Below are positions 1 through 6,737 of a stretch of DNA of 15,647 bases, piece after piece. A program made the translations under genes and the position numbers. The notes beneath the pieces are model-generated. The model had not been told where the DNA came from. It was given only the letters and a program-made list of their open reading frames with translations, and ran no database searches. Numbering within the stretch: the first letter of the stretch is position 1; every line of letters starts with the position of its first letter. This DNA is from Ruminococcaceae bacterium UBA6855 (lineage in GTDB: Bacteria > Bacillota > Clostridia > Oscillospirales > Acutalibacteraceae), in contig DKDF01000061.1 of NCBI GenBank assembly GCA_002451755.1, forward strand, positions 24,637 to 40,283. The letters are read 5' to 3'.

Positions 1-10
1 GAAGCGAATT

Positions 11-53
11 AACCCCTCAGTCACTTCGTGACAGCTCCCCTGCAGGGGAGCCT
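11..53. repeat. REP-like double palindrome, copy 1
   Basis: The element starts AACCCCTCAG and holds two adjacent inverted repeats: GTCAC-ttc-GTGAC (20-32) and the perfect 18-bp palindrome GCTCCCCTG/CAGGGGAGC (34-51). A diverged copy with the same order of parts lies at 11539-11588. Similar short palindromes are, from memory, common between genes in Ruminococcaceae genomes. Nothing protein-coding is visible around it. Bases 54-140 hold no recognisable gene or promoter. Confidence 0.7.
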
Positions 54-140
54 ATGGACGGGTTCGTGTGGTGGTCGCCGCACCCTACAAAATCAGACTT
101 TATTATTGGGTGCAAGCAATGCAATTAACCAACAGCACTC

Positions 141-177
141 CCTCCGCATATTCTTATAGTAAATGAATATGCGGAGG
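141..177 (+). promoter_or_regulatory. Perfect hairpin containing the amidase ribosome binding site
   Basis: CCTCCGCATATTC (141-153) pairs without mismatch with GAATATGCGGAGG (165-177) around an 11-base loop. The last five bases of the 3' arm, GGAGG (173-177), are the only good Shine-Dalgarno for the ATG at 185 (7-base spacing). They would be fully paired in the folded transcript. The stem is followed by TATTTTTATG, so the same structure could also act as an intrinsic terminator or attenuator. Either way it should limit amidase expression. Confidence 0.75.
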
Positions 178-184
178 TATTTTT

Positions 185-925
185 ATGCCCGATGTCTATC
201 TCAGTCCTTCAACTCAGGACTATAACCCCTACATAATCGGCGGGAGCGAGAAATACTACATGAATCTCCTCGCCGACGCGATGGAACCGTATCTCGCCTC
301 AAGCGGGATAAGCTACGGCAGGAACGACCCGAACGGCGACGCCGCGTCGTCTGTCGCGCGGGCGAACAGAGGAAATTATCGGCTCTATCTCGCGCTGCAC
401 TCGAACGCCGCGCCCGAGATATATGAGGGTATGCTGCGCGGACCCGATGTCTACTACTATCCGACGAGCGCGCAGGGAAAGCGAGCGGCGGAGATAATCG
501 CGAACGGACTGCGCGAGATATATCCCGAGCCGGAGCTTGTGAACACGCGCTCTTCGACCGAGCTGCTCGAGCTCAGGCGGTCGAAAGCCCCTGCGGCTTA
601 TCTCGAGCTCGCATACCACGACAACGAGCAGGACGCGCGGTGGATAGCCGACAATATTGACGCGATAGCCGAAAATCTTGTTATAAGCATTGCGGATTTT
701 CTCGGCGTGCCGTTTCATCCGCCGATATTCCCCGCCGAGGGTACCGTCCGCACGCAGAGCGGAGTGCTCAACGTCCGGCGCGCGCCGAATATTACTTCGA
801 TGATAATCGGCGTTATCCCAAACGGACGCCCCGTGACGATAACGGGCGCACTCAACGGATGGTATGCCATCGACTTCGGAAACACAACAGGTTATGTTTC
901 GGCGGGAAACATCAGCAGAAATTGA
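185..925 (+). CDS. N-acetylmuramoyl-L-alanine amidase-like protein with C-terminal SH3 domain
   Basis: The 246-residue product resembles Amidase_3 cell-wall hydrolases, zinc enzymes that cut the amide bond between muramic acid and the stem peptide. Residues 1-175 form the amidase-like domain: E22 in GGSEKYYMN, H72 in LALHSNAAPE, and the putative catalytic E141 in AAYLELAYHDN. Residues about 186-246 read as a bacterial SH3 domain (GTVRTQSGVLNVRRAPN, then GWYAIDFGNTTGYVS), a likely cell-wall binding module. The usual first zinc histidine of the DPGHGG motif is absent; the matching position reads SPSTQ. There is no signal peptide or membrane segment, so export would need another route (sporulation, lysis or a non-classical path). 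The ATG is fixed by GGAGG at 173-177, which sits inside a hairpin. The fold assignment is fairly firm; activity is less certain. Confidence 0.8.
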   Translation: MPDVYLSPSTQDYNPYIIGGSEKYYMNLLADAMEPYLASSGISYGRNDPNGDAASSVARANRGNYRLYLALHSNAAPEIYEGMLRGPDVYYYPTSAQGKRAAEIIANGLREIYPEPELVNTRSSTELLELRRSKAPAAYLELAYHDNEQDARWIADNIDAIAENLVISIADFLGVPFHPPIFPAEGTVRTQSGVLNVRRAPNITSMIIGVIPNGRPVTITGALNGWYAIDFGNTTGYVSAGNISRN

Positions 926-1015
926 CACAGTTTGTACACAAAATTGACATATTCATACACTTATCCGATTTTTTCCGACGGCGTTTGTATAAAATGCAGA
1001 TTTTTAAACTTTTCC

Positions 1016-1044
1016 TTGCTTTTACCCCCAAAAAGACCTATACT
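1016..1044 (+). promoter_or_regulatory. Putative sigma-A promoter for xpt and the nucleoside transporter operon
   Basis: TTGCTT (1016-1021) and TATACT (1039-1044) are separated by 17 bases and lie about 45 bases before the xpt start. The -35 is imperfect. I looked for a purine riboswitch in the leader and did not find its conserved core, so purine control, if present, works another way. Confidence 0.45.
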
Positions 1045-1088
1045 ATTATTGTATTTTCACCGAACTTTTCTTTAGGGGGAACGAGGAT

Positions 1089-1670
1089 TTGAAGCTGCTT
1101 GAGGAGCGCATAATTGCTGACGGCAAAGTGATCGGGGACGATATTCTCAAGGTGGATATGTTTCTCAATCACCAGATCGACGTGCACCTTCTTCAGGAGA
1201 TCGGCAAGGAGTTCAAGCGCCGTTTTGACGGGTGTAATATAAATAAAATTCTGACTATCGAAGCATCGGGCATAGGGATCGCGTGCATAACTGCGCAATA
1301 TTTCTCTGTGCCTGTTGTTTTTGCCAAAAAAGGCGCACATAAAAACGTGGGCAGCAATGTCTACTCCTCCGTTGTCCACTCCTTCACAAAGGGCACGGAC
1401 AGAAATGTCACCGTGTCGAAAGACTACATAAACAAGGGCGACAAGATACTCATCATCGACGATTTCCTTGCAAACGGAGCCGCCGTTTCGGGGCTTATCG
1501 ATATAATCAACCAGGCGGGCGCCGAGCTTGAGGGCGTCGGCATCGCCATTGAAAAAGGTTTCCAGCCCGGCAGAAAGGTTCTCGAAGAGAAAGGCGCGAG
1601 AGTCGAATCCCTCGCCATCATCGAGAAGATGGGCAACGGAACAATAACATTCAAAGAACAGGACGACTGA
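1089..1670 (+). CDS. xpt: Xanthine phosphoribosyltransferase
   Basis: This enzyme converts xanthine and PRPP to XMP in cytoplasmic purine salvage. The 193-residue length matches Xpt of Firmicutes. Diagnostic segments are VDMFLNHQID (22-31), EASGIG (58-63), the PRPP-binding loop IIDDFLANGAA (122-132), and IEKGFQPGR (154-162). The start is TTG at 1089, supported by AGGGGGA at 1074-1080 with an 8-base gap; no ATG in frame gives a better fit. The next gene, a nucleoside-binding lipoprotein, begins 64 bases downstream with no terminator of note between them, so the two are probably cotranscribed. That context fits import of purine nucleosides or bases followed by salvage. Confidence 0.93.
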   Translation: MKLLEERIIADGKVIGDDILKVDMFLNHQIDVHLLQEIGKEFKRRFDGCNINKILTIEASGIGIACITAQYFSVPVVFAKKGAHKNVGSNVYSSVVHSFTKGTDRNVTVSKDYINKGDKILIIDDFLANGAAVSGLIDIINQAGAELEGVGIAIEKGFQPGRKVLEEKGARVESLAIIEKMGNGTITFKEQDD

Positions 1671-1734
1671 GTTATTTTTTCCCGTACAGGACTGCGGGAT
1701 AAATATAAAAAATTTTTTGGAGGTAAGTCAAAAA

Positions 1735-2925
1735 ATGAAGAAATTCACAAGAATCCTCGCGATCGTTCTTGCGCTCGCCACCATTTTCAGCTTTGCAGCT
1801 TGCGGCAGCAAGGACAGCGGCGACAAGAAGATGAAGGTTGGTTTTATCTTCCTTCACGACGAGAACTCGACTTATGACAAGAACTTCATCACCGCAGCTG
1901 AGGAAGCTTGCAAGGAGCTTGGCGTTGAGATGGTCAAGAAGACCGGCATCGGCGAAACTCAGGCTTGCTACGACGCAGCGGCTGACCTTGCTGATCAGGG
2001 CTGCTCAATCGTTTTCGCTGACAGCTTCGGCCACGAGAGCTTCATGATCCAGGCTGCCGAGAAGTATCCGGACGTTCAGTTCTGCCACGCTACCGGCACC
2101 CAGGCTCACACCAAGGGTCTCAAGAACTTCCACAACGCTTTCGCTTCCATCTACGAGGGCCGTTACCTTGCAGGTATTGCCGCAGGTATGAAGCTCAACG
2201 CTATGATCAAGGAGGGCAAGTTCGAAGCTAAGGACGCTAAGATCGGCTATGTCGGCGCATTCCCCTATGCAGAGGTTAAGTCCGGCTACACCGCATTCTT
2301 CCTCGGCGTAAGATCTGTCTGCAAAGAGGCTACCATGGAAGTCCAGTTCACCGGTTCCTGGTACGACGAGGCCAAGGAGAAGGAAGCTGCTACCCTGCTT
2401 ATCGGCAGAGGCTGCAAGCTCATCAGCCAGCATGCTGACTCCATGGGCGCTCCCACCGCTTGCGAGAACGCAGGTATCCCCAACGTTTCTTACAACGGCT
2501 CCACTCTTGACGCTTGCCCGAACACCTTCATCGTTTCGTCCAGAATCAACTGGGTTCCCTACATGAAGTACATGATCGAGTGCGTCAGAGACGGCAAAGA
2601 GATCGACACCGACTGGTGCAAGGGCATCAACGAGGGCGCTGTTGAGCTGACCGCTATCAACGAGAAGGTCGCAGCTCCCGGCACTGCCGAGGCTATCAAG
2701 GCTGCCGAAGAGCAGTTCAAGGCCGGCACTCTTCATGTTTTTGACACCTCCACATTCACCGTTGGCGGCAAGGTTCTCACCAGCTACAAGGCTGACGTCG
2801 ATACCGACGAGAACTACACCCCCGACACCGAGGTTGTTTCCAACGGTTACTTCCACGAGTCTGAGAAGCGTTCTGCTCCTTACTTCGATGTTGACATCGA
2901 CGGCATCACTCTTCTCAACAAATAA
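1735..2925 (+). CDS. BMP/PnrA-family nucleoside-binding lipoprotein of an ABC transporter
   Basis: This is a 396-residue extracytoplasmic solute-binding lipoprotein. The N-terminus MKKFTRILAIVLALATIFSF is a type II signal ending in the lipobox FAAC, with C23 the lipidated cysteine. The mature part begins KMKVGFIFLHDENSTYDKNF, followed by ADSFGHESFMIQAAEKYPDVQF and SQHADSMGAP, all typical of the BMP (basic membrane protein) family, whose characterised members bind purine nucleosides. The ATG at 1735 is preferred over an in-frame TTG at 1717, because GGAGGT (1719-1724) lies 10 bases before the ATG and would be inside the longer version. Codon use is strongly skewed (AAG for Lys, GCT for Ala, GGC for Gly), as expected of an abundant protein. 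The gene sits between xpt and the ABC subunits, separated from the latter by a terminator. The exact ligand is inferred. Confidence 0.93.
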   Translation: MKKFTRILAIVLALATIFSFAACGSKDSGDKKMKVGFIFLHDENSTYDKNFITAAEEACKELGVEMVKKTGIGETQACYDAAADLADQGCSIVFADSFGHESFMIQAAEKYPDVQFCHATGTQAHTKGLKNFHNAFASIYEGRYLAGIAAGMKLNAMIKEGKFEAKDAKIGYVGAFPYAEVKSGYTAFFLGVRSVCKEATMEVQFTGSWYDEAKEKEAATLLIGRGCKLISQHADSMGAPTACENAGIPNVSYNGSTLDACPNTFIVSSRINWVPYMKYMIECVRDGKEIDTDWCKGINEGAVELTAINEKVAAPGTAEAIKAAEEQFKAGTLHVFDTSTFTVGGKVLTSYKADVDTDENYTPDTEVVSNGYFHESEKRSAPYFDVDIDGITLLNK

Positions 2926-2942
2926 TTAAGCTATAACTTTCA

Positions 2943-2976
2943 TTCAGACGGGGCGACGAAAGCCGCTCCGTCTGAA
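2943..2976 (+). other. 13-bp GC-rich hairpin after the binding-protein gene
   Basis: TTCAGACGGGGCG (2943-2955) pairs with CGCTCCGTCTGAA (2964-2976), with a single G-U pair and an 8-base loop. No U-run follows directly, so it looks more like an mRNA 3'-end stabiliser or partial terminator than a complete terminator. It lies 17 bases after the stop codon of the binding protein. Confidence 0.65.
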
Positions 2977-3006
2977 GCAGTTCAAAAAACAAGATTTTTA
3001 AGTTTG

Positions 3007-3042
3007 AAAAGCCGATTATCCTTCCTGTTTTAATCGGCTTTT
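3007..3042 (+). terminator. Intrinsic terminator/attenuator between binding protein and ATPase
   Basis: AAAAGCCGATTA (3007-3018) and TAATCGGCTTTT (3031-3042) form a perfect 12-bp stem with a 12-base loop, and the 3' arm ends in TTTT. It lies only 12 bases before the ribosome binding site of the next gene. Partial read-through would give high binding-protein and low ATPase/permease transcript levels, the usual stoichiometry for such transporters. Confidence 0.75.
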
Positions 3043-3064
3043 GAGATTTAAAATAGGAGGATAA

Positions 3065-4600
3065 GTGGGCTTGAACGCAGCAATTGAACTGAAAAATATT
3101 TCAAAAAGCTTCGGAAGCATCGTCGCCAACAAGGATGTATGTCTGACCGTCAACCGCGGTGAGATACTCTCCATTCTCGGCGAGAACGGCTCCGGAAAAA
3201 CAACGCTGATGAACATGATCGCCGGAATCTACTATCCGGATCACGGTCAGATTTTCATCGACGGCAAAGAGGTAGTCATCCGCTCCCCCAAGGACGCGCT
3301 CGACTACAAAATAGGCATGGTCCATCAGCATTTCAAGCTCGTGGACGTGTTCTCTGCAACGGAGAACATCATTCTCGGACTTGACGAGGGCAAATTCAAC
3401 GTCAAGAAGTCCGCCGAGCGCATCAAAAAGATAAGCGAGCAGTACGGCTTCGACATTGACCCGAACAAGAAGATATACGAAATGTCCGTCTCGGAGAAGC
3501 AGACCGTTGAGATAATCAAGGTGCTTTACAGAGGCGCAGACATCCTTATTCTTGACGAGCCCACCGCCGTTCTCACCCCGCAGGAGACGCTCAAACTCTT
3601 TGACATCCTGCGCCGCATGCGCGACGACGGCAAGGCTATCATAATCATCACCCATAAGCTCCACGAGGTGCTCTCTCTCTCCGACCGCGTATCGGTTCTC
3701 AGAAAGGGCGAATACATCGGCACGGTCAACACCGCGGAGACGAACGAATCCGAGCTTACAGAGATGATGGTCGGCAAGAAGATAAGCCTCAACATCGACC
3801 GCAGCGATCCGGTCGACCCTGTGGACAGGCTCGTTGTCAAGGACATCAGCTGCATCAACCGCGACGGAGTCAAGCTTCTTGACGACATCTCGTTCACCGC
3901 GCGTTCGGGCGAGATTCTCGGCATCGCGGGCATCGCCGGAAGCGGTCAGCGCGAGCTGCTCGAATCCATCGCAGGACTTCAGCATCTCAACAGCGGCGAG
4001 ATCATGTACAACAACCCCAAGACCGGCGGCCGGGACAACCTGCGCGACAAGACGCCTATGCAGATCCGCGAGCTCGGCGTTCGCCTGTCGTTCGTCCCCG
4101 AGGACAGACTCGGCATGGGACTCGTCGGCAACATGGATATAATCGACAACATGATGCTGCGAAGCTACCGCAAGGGCAAAGGCGCGTTCCTTGAGCGCAA
4201 GAAGCCCAAGACACTCGCAGAAAAGGTTATAAACGACCTCGAAGTTGTGACCCCGAGCGCGAATACGCCCGTCCGCCGTCTCTCCGGCGGCAACGTGCAG
4301 AAGGTGCTCGTCGGCCGTGAGATTGCTTCCTCCCCCACGGTCTTCATGGCGGCTTACCCCGTGCGCGGACTCGACATCAACTCATCTTATCTTATATACA
4401 ACCTGCTCAACGAACAGAAAGAAAAGGGCGTCGCCGTTATCTTCGTCGGCGAGGATCTTGACGTTCTGCTTGAGCTGTGCGACCGAATCCTCGTCATAAA
4501 CTCCGGCAAGATAACCGGACTCGTTGACGCGAGGACTTCCACAAAGGAAGAGCTCGGTCTGCTTATGACCAAAACCGACGGAGGTGAAACCCATGAGTAA
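3065..4600 (+). CDS. ABC transporter ATP-binding protein with two ATPase domains (BMP/nucleoside type)
   Basis: This 511-residue protein has two fused ABC domains, the architecture of the RbsA/NupO/BmpB group that powers sugar and nucleoside importers. Domain 1 has Walker A GENGSGKTT (39-47), Q88, signature SVSEKQTVEI (141-150), Walker B LILDEPTA (161-168) and H-loop H197. Domain 2 has a degenerate Walker A, GIAGSGQRE (289-297), a good LSGGN signature (406-410) and a non-acidic Walker B region, AAYPVRGLDI (429-438). Degeneracy of domain 2 is usual in this group, so one ATP site is probably fully active. The GTG at 3065 lies 4 bases after TAGGAGG (3054-3060). A TTG at 3071 has 10-base spacing and is a plausible alternative start. 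The stop overlaps the next gene's start by 8 bases. Confidence 0.92.
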   Translation: MGLNAAIELKNISKSFGSIVANKDVCLTVNRGEILSILGENGSGKTTLMNMIAGIYYPDHGQIFIDGKEVVIRSPKDALDYKIGMVHQHFKLVDVFSATENIILGLDEGKFNVKKSAERIKKISEQYGFDIDPNKKIYEMSVSEKQTVEIIKVLYRGADILILDEPTAVLTPQETLKLFDILRRMRDDGKAIIIITHKLHEVLSLSDRVSVLRKGEYIGTVNTAETNESELTEMMVGKKISLNIDRSDPVDPVDRLVVKDISCINRDGVKLLDDISFTARSGEILGIAGIAGSGQRELLESIAGLQHLNSGEIMYNNPKTGGRDNLRDKTPMQIRELGVRLSFVPEDRLGMGLVGNMDIIDNMMLRSYRKGKGAFLERKKPKTLAEKVINDLEVVTPSANTPVRRLSGGNVQKVLVGREIASSPTVFMAAYPVRGLDINSSYLIYNLLNEQKEKGVAVIFVGEDLDVLLELCDRILVINSGKITGLVDARTSTKEELGLLMTKTDGGETHE

Positions 4601-5699
4601 GTCAATCGGACAGAAGCGCGAGCCTCTTTTCCACATAGTCAAGCGCAGCGCCATCCCCTCATGGGCGGCATGGCTCATCAGAATCGGCGCGGTCGTGCTT
4701 GCGCTGCTCGTCTGCGCGGTAGTGACCGTCGTCATCACCGGACAGAATCCCGCGGAGGTCTATTCCGCGATAATCTTCGGCGCGGTCGGCTCGCCGAGGC
4801 GTATATGGAGCCTGCTCCAGAACCTTGCAATGCTCCTGTGCGTTTCGCTCGCAGTCACCCCCGCATTCAAGATGAAATTCTGGAACATCGGCGCAGAGGG
4901 ACAGGCTCTCATGGGCGGCTTTGCGACGGCGGCGTGCATGATCCTCTTCGGCGACAAGCTCCCGTCCTATCTCCTCTTCCCCGTTATGATTATAACGAGC
5001 ATTGTTGCGGGCGCGATATGGGCTTTCATTCCCGCGTTCTTCAAGGCTAAGTGGAACACCAACGAGACGCTCTTCACGCTGATGATGAACTACATCGCAA
5101 CGCAGATCGTCGCTTACTTCTGCTACAAGTGGTCGAACCCCAAGGGCTCGGGTCACATCGGCGTCATCAACAGCGTCAGCCACAACGGCTGGCTTCCGAG
5201 CCTCGGCGGTCAGGATTACCTGCTCAACATACTTATCGTTGCGGCGCTGACCGTTTTCATGTACATCTATCTCAAATACAGCAAGCACGGTTATGAGCTC
5301 TCCGTCGTCGGCGAGAGCGAAAACACCGCGCGCTACATAGGCATCAATGTCAAGAAGGTCATCATGCGCACGATGCTCCTCTCCGGCGCGCTCTGCGGCG
5401 TCACCGGACTTCTGCTCGTCAGCGGCACCGACCACACCATCGCGACAAACACAGTCGGCGGACGCGGATTCACCGCGATAATGGTATCGTGGCTTGCGAA
5501 GTTCAACCCCGCTTACATGATCCTCACTTCACTGCTCATCGTCTTCTTCCAGAAGGGCGCAATTCAGATATCGACGAGCCTCGGACTCAACGACTCGTTT
5601 GCCGATATCATCACAGGCATTATAATCTTCTTCATCATCGGCAGTGAGTTCTTCATCAACTACTCTGTCAAGTTCCGCAGCAAGGAGGCGAAGGCATAA
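4593..5699 (+). CDS. ABC transporter permease, nucleoside/simple-sugar type (first subunit)
   Basis: This 368-residue polytopic membrane protein belongs to the BPD_transp_2 family (NupP/BmpC-like). It pairs with the following gene to form the transmembrane channel. The conserved FWNIGAEGQALMGG (96-109) and the cytoplasmic loop GESENTARYIGI (240-251), which contacts the ATPase, are both present. Hydrophobic segments fill most of residues 25-355, including about 27-50, 111-140 and 211-227. The ATG at 4593 is chosen because GGAGG at 4580-4584 gives 8-base spacing and the overlap ATGAGTAA with the upstream stop is typical of translational coupling. An upstream in-frame GTG at 4584 falls within the Shine-Dalgarno and is unlikely. 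Confidence 0.92.
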   Translation: MSKSIGQKREPLFHIVKRSAIPSWAAWLIRIGAVVLALLVCAVVTVVITGQNPAEVYSAIIFGAVGSPRRIWSLLQNLAMLLCVSLAVTPAFKMKFWNIGAEGQALMGGFATAACMILFGDKLPSYLLFPVMIITSIVAGAIWAFIPAFFKAKWNTNETLFTLMMNYIATQIVAYFCYKWSNPKGSGHIGVINSVSHNGWLPSLGGQDYLLNILIVAALTVFMYIYLKYSKHGYELSVVGESENTARYIGINVKKVIMRTMLLSGALCGVTGLLLVSGTDHTIATNTVGGRGFTAIMVSWLAKFNPAYMILTSLLIVFFQKGAIQISTSLGLNDSFADIITGIIIFFIIGSEFFINYSVKFRSKEAKA

Positions 5700-6676
5700 T
5701 GATAATCACATTCATTCAGCGTGCTATAATGCAGAGCATCCCTCTGCTCTTCGGCTCAACGGGCGAGACGATAACCGAAAAGGGCGGCAACCTGAACCTC
5801 GGTATCCCCGGCATCATGTATGTCGGCGGCATCTCCGGCGTTATCGGCGCGTTCTTCTATGAGAAGAGCGTCGAGACGGTGAACCCGTTCCTTGCAGTGC
5901 TCATTCCCCTGCTCTCGAGCATCTTGGGCTCGGCGCTCATGGGTCTGCTCTACTGCTTCCTGACCGTTACTCTGCGTGCAAACCAGAATGTCACGGGTCT
6001 TGCGATGACAACTTTCGGCGTCGGCTTCGGCAACTTCTTCGGCGGCTCGCTGATAAAGATAACCGGCAGCGACATTCCCTCGATAGCGCTGAGCGCAACG
6101 AGCAACTGCTTCAAAACGACGCTCCCGTTCGCCGCAAAGCTCGGAAAGGTCGGAGATATATTCTTCTCCTACAGCTTCCTCGCTTATGCCGCGATAATCA
6201 TCGCGCTCATCACCGCCTATTTCTTCAAGCACACGCGCACAGGACTTCAGCTGCGCGCGGTCGGCGAGAATCCCGCAACGAGTGACGCGGCGGGCATCAA
6301 CGTCGGCAGATACAAATATATTTCGACAATCGTCGGCAGCGTTATAGCGGGTCTCGGCGGTCTCTACTATGTCATGGACTACGCGAACGGCGTATGGTCG
6401 AACAACGGCTTCGGCGACCGCGGCTGGCTTGCAATCGCGCTCGTTATCTTCGCCGTCTGGAAGCCCGATCTCGGCATCCTCGGCTCGTTCCTCTTCGGCG
6501 GTCTCATGGTCGTTCACAACTACATCCCGAACCTCAGCTTCGGCGCGCAGGAGCTGTTCATGATGACTCCCTATGTTGTTACGATAATCGTTCTTGTCGC
6601 GGTCAGCATGCGCCGCAAGCGCGAGAATCTGCCGCCCGCGAGCCTCGGACTTTCTTACTTCCGAGAGGATCGATAA
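5699..6676 (+). CDS. ABC transporter permease, nucleoside/simple-sugar type (second subunit)
   Basis: This is the 325-residue partner permease (NupQ/BmpD-like, BPD_transp_2 family). Family marks are GETITEKGGNLNLGIPGIM (22-40), the ATPase-contact loop LRAVGENPATSDAAGINV (184-201), and GFGDRGWLAIALVIFAVWKP (237-256). Several hydrophobic helices span the rest. Its ATG shares one base with the previous stop (TAATG at 5697-5701), and AAGGAGG at 5682-5688 provides the ribosome site, so the two permeases are translationally coupled and made in equal amounts. It is the last gene of the transporter operon: a separate promoter for the aldolase begins 3 bases after its stop. Confidence 0.92.
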   Translation: MIITFIQRAIMQSIPLLFGSTGETITEKGGNLNLGIPGIMYVGGISGVIGAFFYEKSVETVNPFLAVLIPLLSSILGSALMGLLYCFLTVTLRANQNVTGLAMTTFGVGFGNFFGGSLIKITGSDIPSIALSATSNCFKTTLPFAAKLGKVGDIFFSYSFLAYAAIIIALITAYFFKHTRTGLQLRAVGENPATSDAAGINVGRYKYISTIVGSVIAGLGGLYYVMDYANGVWSNNGFGDRGWLAIALVIFAVWKPDLGILGSFLFGGLMVVHNYIPNLSFGAQELFMMTPYVVTIIVLVAVSMRRKRENLPPASLGLSYFREDR

Positions 6677-6678
6677 TA

Positions 6679-6707
6679 TTGATTTTTTGCAGCTAATGGT
6701 GTATAAT
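6679..6707 (+). promoter_or_regulatory. Strong sigma-A promoter of the aldolase gene
   Basis: TTGATT (6679-6684) and TATAAT (6702-6707) have exactly 17 bases between them, with the aldolase ATG 31 bases after the -10. The -35 starts 3 bases after the permease stop, so fba can be expressed independently of the transporter. Confidence 0.8.
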
Positions 6708-6737
6708 AATGCCATAAAAGCTTAGGAGGTTTTTACT

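Noticed and set aside
929..1088. Possible purine riboswitch upstream of xpt
   Set aside because: The conserved core and pairing of the purine aptamer could not be found by eye; only a promoter-like pair of boxes and a ribosome site are visible.
1680..1699. Hairpin TCCCG/CGGGA between xpt and the lipoprotein gene
   Set aside because: The stem is only 5 bp with a 10-base loop, too weak to call a terminator; the genes are probably cotranscribed.
2005..2856. Open frame on the minus strand opposite the BMP lipoprotein
   Set aside because: The lipoprotein frame is unambiguous and highly codon-biased; such bias commonly leaves the opposite strand open.
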